Assembly (NCBI RefSeq): GCF_037975245.1
Contig: NC_092571.1
Location: 14,565,417 to 14,629,416 of the forward strand
Direction of reading: 5' to 3'
Length of the DNA stretch: 64,000 bases
Origin: Apostichopus japonicus
Taxonomy: Eukaryota; Echinodermata; Holothuroidea; Aspidochirotida; Stichopodidae
Shown here: piece by piece, positions 60,185 to 64,000 of the stretch
Numbering within the stretch: the first letter of the stretch is position 1
How the letters are laid out: every line of letters starts with the position of its first letter
The notes under the pieces: model-generated
The model's input: the letters and a program-made list of their open reading frames with translations, nothing else
Database searches by the model: none
What the model was told of the DNA's origin: nothing
Made by a program: the position numbers and the translations under genes

Positions 60185-61007
60185 CTGGATTACTTTTAGA
60201 GATGTTAAACTCACATCGGCCAGAATACTGCGGTGTAGAAAAGAACTCCAGCTGTTCCTGAGTAGCGATGCATCCAACGGTTGAGTTCTGATCACAAGAC
60301 ATGACGTTAATAGAAAGCTCTTGAATACCGTTATCATCTGTGTAATGTTTCTGAAAATCACAGCCGTCGGGCTCAATCATTTCCAGATTTATCGGTGGAA
60401 ACCCGTTTGTTATTGAACAAGATATAGTTACGTGGTAGGAACCAGAAGGGGATGAGGAGGGGCCTTGACAAACAAGAGGTGTAGAAGGCTGGTAGACTGT
60501 AAAGAGATGATAGGTGTGATGATAGTAAAGAGTATATGGGGAGTAAGAATCAGTCAATGACAGATGATAAGTACCAGCATCCTCTCGTTGAAGGTTTAAG
60601 ATGGAGAACGAAAAATCAGCCTTAGTAACATTAGTGCCGTAGTACGACAGATATTCTAGCATAACTTGAAATAAATATCGATTTACTGTCTGATTCAGTC
60701 GTCGCTGTATTCCGTTGTATGAGAAGATTCCTTTAGAAAAAACTTCTCCGGTAGTACGACTGGTAAAGTTCATTGCCACTCGTAAACCGTATACATGTAT
60801 ATAAAGTTTATACATATATAATATAATGTAGTCTTCATTAATATGAATATCCGGGAACGAGAAGTCACATCCTACAAAAGCGTAACATTCTTTTGGAAGT
60901 ACTGCTTCTCTATCTATGCAGTGAGAATTACAATCAGTGACGTCACAATAACATGATCCCAGAGAGATGCCAAGAACAAAGAACGAAGAAACAAAAAATC
61001 CTTCCAT
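60185..61007 (-). CDS. Type A Ig-like receptor A3, leader plus two-domain exon (intact)
   Basis: I place the start at 61007 (MEGFFVSSFFVLGISLGSC), which aligns with A1; the frame is open to an in-frame Met further upstream at 61100, but that extension is not conserved. The exon is 823 nt, phase 1, ending NP|G at the donor CCAG|GTGAGT. Domain 1 has DCNSHC, ECYAFVGCDFSF and EDAGTYHLSLTD (Leu for the F-strand Cys). Domain 2 has TPLVCQGPSSSPSGSYHV, TISCSITNGFPPINLEMI, DGCDFQKHYTD, MSCDQNSTVGCIATQ and CEFNIS. Domain 2 is almost identical to A1 while domain 1 differs much more, which is typical of diversifying recognition domains. No lesion is seen in this exon. The protein would be secreted or membrane-bound, depending on exons not found here. 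Confidence 0.82.
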
Positions 61008-61107
61008 CTTAACAACTTTTAAAGTTCCCTCGCGTCGGAGACTTGCGCCCGTAACTGTATGTTTGTAATACTCTACATGTATAATTATCCTTGAAAGCAT
61101 ACTTTTA

Positions 61108-61140
61108 ACGCATGCGTATCTTTAACTTCAATTGCGCATG
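61108..61140. promoter_or_regulatory. ACGCATGCGT and TGCGCATG sites upstream of A3
   Basis: Two palindrome-like NRF-1-type words, 101 and 126 bp upstream of the A3 start, match the placement of the single site upstream of A1. Confidence 0.35.
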
Positions 61141-61515
61141 GCTGAAAATAGCATACCAATAGCATAGCATTGAGAGCCTTGTATATCCTTTTAAATGAAT
61201 ATATTTCTATATTTTAATAATTACTCGTCAAATTCACTTTCTCTCTCTCGCTTTCTCTCTCCTGAGACATTCCTTCATGACAATTGTCTTTTATTCTTGA
61301 CAAGTTGTAGATATATTACCTCATTTATGTTAGGCCTAAGTAAAATCAAATATAGTCTTTATTGACCTTTTATGACTCAACAAGGAGGATAAAAGTTCAT
61401 GGATAATAAAAATTAATTAATTAACAAAATACATGGTACATAGCTTGTTCTAAAGACGACATGAAAGTATATATTACATATTTTGCAGAGCTAAATGTAA
61501 GTTTTTCATATCGGG

Positions 61516-61561
61516 CTTCTCTGTGAACCGACTTGAGGAATATATGAGGTTTACAGAGAAG
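61516..61561. repeat. Imperfect hairpin in the A3-B3 interval
   Basis: CTTCTCTGTGAACC (61516-61529) and GGTTTACAGAGAAG (61548-61561) pair with one mismatch around an 18-base loop; outer bases atatc and gatat extend the stem. No copy was found elsewhere in the window. The rest of 61160-61905 shows a CT-rich run (61238-61262) and no gene. Confidence 0.5.
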
Positions 61562-61909
61562 CAGTGATATGAATTTAAAGGACCACTAATTTAACGGCTT
61601 ACTCAGTAAGCCTCATCTTACAATATATTAATTCAATATGAGCTATGCATTATTCTTTCTTTCCAGTGCAACTCTCTTCCCCCAATATGTACCCCATGGA
61701 AATTCACATGCGTATTTAAACAGAACGATTTCGCTAACTCTAAATTAATTTCATTCTTCACGGATAGCATTCAAATACTACGATAACATAATTCATCGAG
61801 ATTGAATCAAAGGGAAGATAAAATTGTCCATGTCATTGCCATTTGTCTTTCCTACTTTCATCCAATAGTCTAGCTCCGGAAAATCTATGATATCCATGGG
61901 GCAGCTTAC

Positions 61910-62384
61910 CAAACAGACGGTATGTGTGTTGTAAGAGGATTGGACTGTCAGTCCCGTCATAGTAAATCTCTGTTAGGTTAATATGATATGTTCCAGCATC
62001 TCCCGGTTGAATGTCTCGGATTCGGAACGAAAAATCGTCACACTCCCCCAATGGATGCCAGAGCAGGTATTCAACTTGGAAAAGATAGCGATCATAAGTA
62101 TGGTGTTCATTCCACCGGAACGTACCAGAATAAAGAAAGGGAGCTCGAGGAACAGCATCATCGGTAGCCAGTTCGGTAAAATTCAAATGTAATCTAAGTA
62201 TATATATATATACATATGAAAATGAAATACTTGGAAATGAAAAGTCACAGCCTTCAACCGCATAACAGTCTGTTGAATTTACTATAGGTCCATTTTTACA
62301 GTGATAATCACATCCAATGTCCTCAGAAAAAGACAACGTGATAAGAAAAATAAAAGAATAATATAAAGTAGACAAAAAATCCAT
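61910..62384 (-). CDS. Type B Ig-like receptor B3, single V-like domain exon (intact)
   Basis: 475 nt, phase 1, ending LFG at the donor TTTG|GTAAGC. Signal peptide residues 1-23 (MDFLSTLYYSFIFLITLSFS...), then GCDYHC, DCYAVEGCDFSF with the four-cysteine pattern. Domain end GDAGTYHINLTEIYYDG, without the F-strand Cys. The TA tract (62199-62212) is in frame here, encoding YVYIYIL, which shows what the frameshifted B2 and C copies have lost. Sequons NST, NFT and NLT are present. The start context and the first residues match B1 and B2. Confidence 0.78.
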
Positions 62385-62399
62385 ATCGATATATTGCGG

Positions 62400-63335
62400 T
62401 AGAGTTACAATTATAAACAGTAATTATGATATATGTAGTAACCGCAGTCAATGCAAAACTGTTCGCAAATGTCTGCAAAGCGATGAGCGCTGTTTATCAA
62501 TCAAAACAGAGAGTCGTTCTCAAGTACTGCCTGCACATTCGCACACGTGTGGGTGATTTCAATTGAATACAAAATGAAACTGATCAGGATGCTAATGAAA
62601 GGATATCCCTATAGTTACGTCACAGTGAATTCATTTGAAACTTTAGTTTTAATAATGTTTAAGCCATTTTTGCTGATGTAGTCTGCTGATGTCTGTGGTG
62701 ATATACCGAAATTGACAAATTTTAGAATTTTATTTTAACATGCAGTTCAAACATGTTTTGTATCTTAAGCTTATAAAAGATATGCAACATGGTCAAGTGG
62801 TGATATTTAAATAAATTATATTTCACTCAACTCGGTTCAACACTGAAGGAGTAGTACTTACCACACATATTTGAGACCGATCATTACTCAAAATAAGACT
62901 GCAATTTTCAAACTGAGACTCCATAGATTTTCCCAATATCCATTTGTGGACCACATTACCCGTCAGGCGTTTTAAGCATGCAATTTTAGCCATCTTGAAA
63001 TATTTTAGTCATGAAATTCCATGTGTATTATCCAATAAGATCGGTAGTTTCTCCAAATTTAGTACATCATTATGTTGGTTGCCTAGTGTTATTTTCTAAT
63101 AAATCAATAACACAGTGGTATGATCCAACAACGCTGTGGATTACATGCCGTGCTAAGGAAAATTAGCTTCCTCGTTACGTCAGCATCAATAATGGCCATC
63201 GCTTCTATGTTCGAAGACATACACTGAGTTTTACACTGACACTTAATTAAATCTAGTTACGGGGTTTTCCTTCAAACGCCCTTACATTACTTTTAATGTT
63301 TGAATGACATGTTGACCTTACTTATGATACATACA
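62400..63335. repeat. Upstream flank of B3, duplicated at 5485-6300 and 41160-43150
   Basis: The B-type upstream word gcgatgagcgctgtttat (62479) and later words (tggttgcctag, gatccaacaacgctgtggat) match both other units. Part of 62.98-63.15 kb also resembles 11.27-11.47 and 45.93-46.12 kb. No gene is seen. Confidence 0.6.
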
Positions 63336-63990
63336 TACTTGTGTTTGTGCTATTTTGAAGGGAAAAAATAATTTGGAGAGATAGATGCGATAAAGTGTTT
63401 AATAAGGGAAAATTTGCCAGTTGGCAGGCACTCCTGGAGGCGGTGAAGTGTGACATTCACTATCAGGTTGAAGACGATTTTCATTGAATGGGTGGTTGGG
63501 GGTCTGCCTCTGCAGGTCGGTGGGCGTATTTACTTTTTTGGCTCGCTTGACTTGAGTTTTTGTTTGTTAGAATGGGATGGTTGGGTAGTGCCGTTTGGCC
63601 GTGACGTTTTGGATTCCGCAGGGCGGGTCACATAAAAAGCACTAATGATACATACTCTACATTCTATTGGGTTCGTGTTTATGTTATCCAAAATTCGTGA
63701 GCCGTTCTATTGAATTCGGAATTCGTTTCGTGGAATGGGTAAGCCTACACTTAAATCAACCTCACGACGCGAGTTCACGAGTCTTGAATGAATATACGCA
63801 AAAAAAAAGTATAATGCACAGTATGATATATTACCGTCACTGAACTGTGTGCACAGTTATTATACAAATGGGCCTACAGCACATGTGTGATGCACCCTGT
63901 ACGAAACTATCACTGTGCGATGTTATCGATTAATTCCTTCGCGAAAAAACTTCAATCAAAGTAGATCATACAATATTAGTGTGCTAAATA
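63165..63990. mobile_element. Second copy of the 43.2-43.8 kb DNA transposon, interrupted by a LINE end and cut by the window edge
   Basis: 63170-63240 matches 43240-43310 (cgttacgtcagcatcaataat, ttcgaagacatacactgagtt) and 63668-63990 matches 43318-43645 (gccgttctattgaa, cggaattcgtttcgtggaat). The left inverted repeat is missing and the right one would lie beyond the window. Confidence 0.65.
63335..63645 (+). mobile_element. Truncated LINE 3' end inside the DNA transposon copy
   Basis: It starts with gtgtttgtgctattttgaagg, the region just after the zinc knuckle (compare 9970-10000), has one internal deletion and ends in the hairpin terminus gggcgggtcacataaaaagc. A near-repeat ATGATACATAC flanks it (63324-63334 and just after 63645). 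Confidence 0.8.
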
Positions 63991-64000
63991 TTTTTAAACC

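Overview
The window looks like nuclear DNA from a multicellular animal. It is AT-rich and gene-poor, with intron-bearing genes (clear GT/AG splice sites), non-LTR retrotransposons of the L1/Tx1 type, DNA transposon remnants with terminal inverted repeats, SINE-like tails and microsatellites. An invertebrate deuterostome, perhaps an echinoderm such as a sea cucumber, is my guess from the style of the sequence; nothing here proves it. No prokaryotic, organellar or CRISPR features were seen.

The main gene content is one family of immunoglobulin-like receptor genes, all on the minus strand and repeated by segmental duplication. I distinguish three leader-plus-Ig exon types. Type A (2779-3604; 60185-61007; degenerate at 31228-31790 and 56740-57130) and type C (33143-33936; degenerate at 57718-58508; 5' fragments at 1-37 and 34960-35074; many relics at 25.5-28.1 kb) encode a signal peptide and two Ig-like domains in one exon. 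Type B (4929-5403; 40608-41080; 61910-62384) encodes a signal peptide and one V-like domain. All of the better preserved exons end in a GT splice donor, in phase 1 where intact. The first domain has a fixed cysteine pattern (C-x3-C-x10-C-x5-C) and a V-type D-A-G-T-Y motif, but lacks the F-strand cysteine. Candidate downstream exons lie at lower coordinates: a transmembrane exon (28926-29010), an exon with an ITIM-like motif ITYQEL (23574-23648) and a proline-rich tyrosine tail exon (22942-23054). Together they suggest a type I membrane receptor with inhibitory-type signalling. The assignment of these exons to one gene is inference.

Layout: 1-6.9 kb, Ig unit 1 (end of C, A1, B1); 6.9-10.4 kb, decayed LINE copies; 10.8-24.7 kb, duplicated non-coding blocks with a U2 snRNA-derived segment, a third LINE copy (18.86-21.9 kb) and the tail exons; 25-28.2 kb, an array of dead V exons; 28.9-35.1 kb, TM exon, A-prime relic, C gene and a C fragment; 35.2-38.4 kb, nothing recognisable apart from a SINE-like tail; 38.4-45 kb, unit 2 (A deleted, B2 frameshifted) with several nested transposons; 45.8-56.7 kb, second copies of the 11-24 kb blocks plus a 2.7 kb insertion; 56.7-62.4 kb, unit 3 (A-prime, dead C, intact A3 and B3); the last 1.6 kb is duplicated flank with one more LINE tail.

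The history that can be read is repeated duplication of a receptor gene cluster, loss of members by deletion and by frameshift at a coding TA microsatellite, and repeated insertion of LINE 3' ends and DNA transposons. Several insertions can be verified from target-site duplications or from an unoccupied paralogous site inside the same window.
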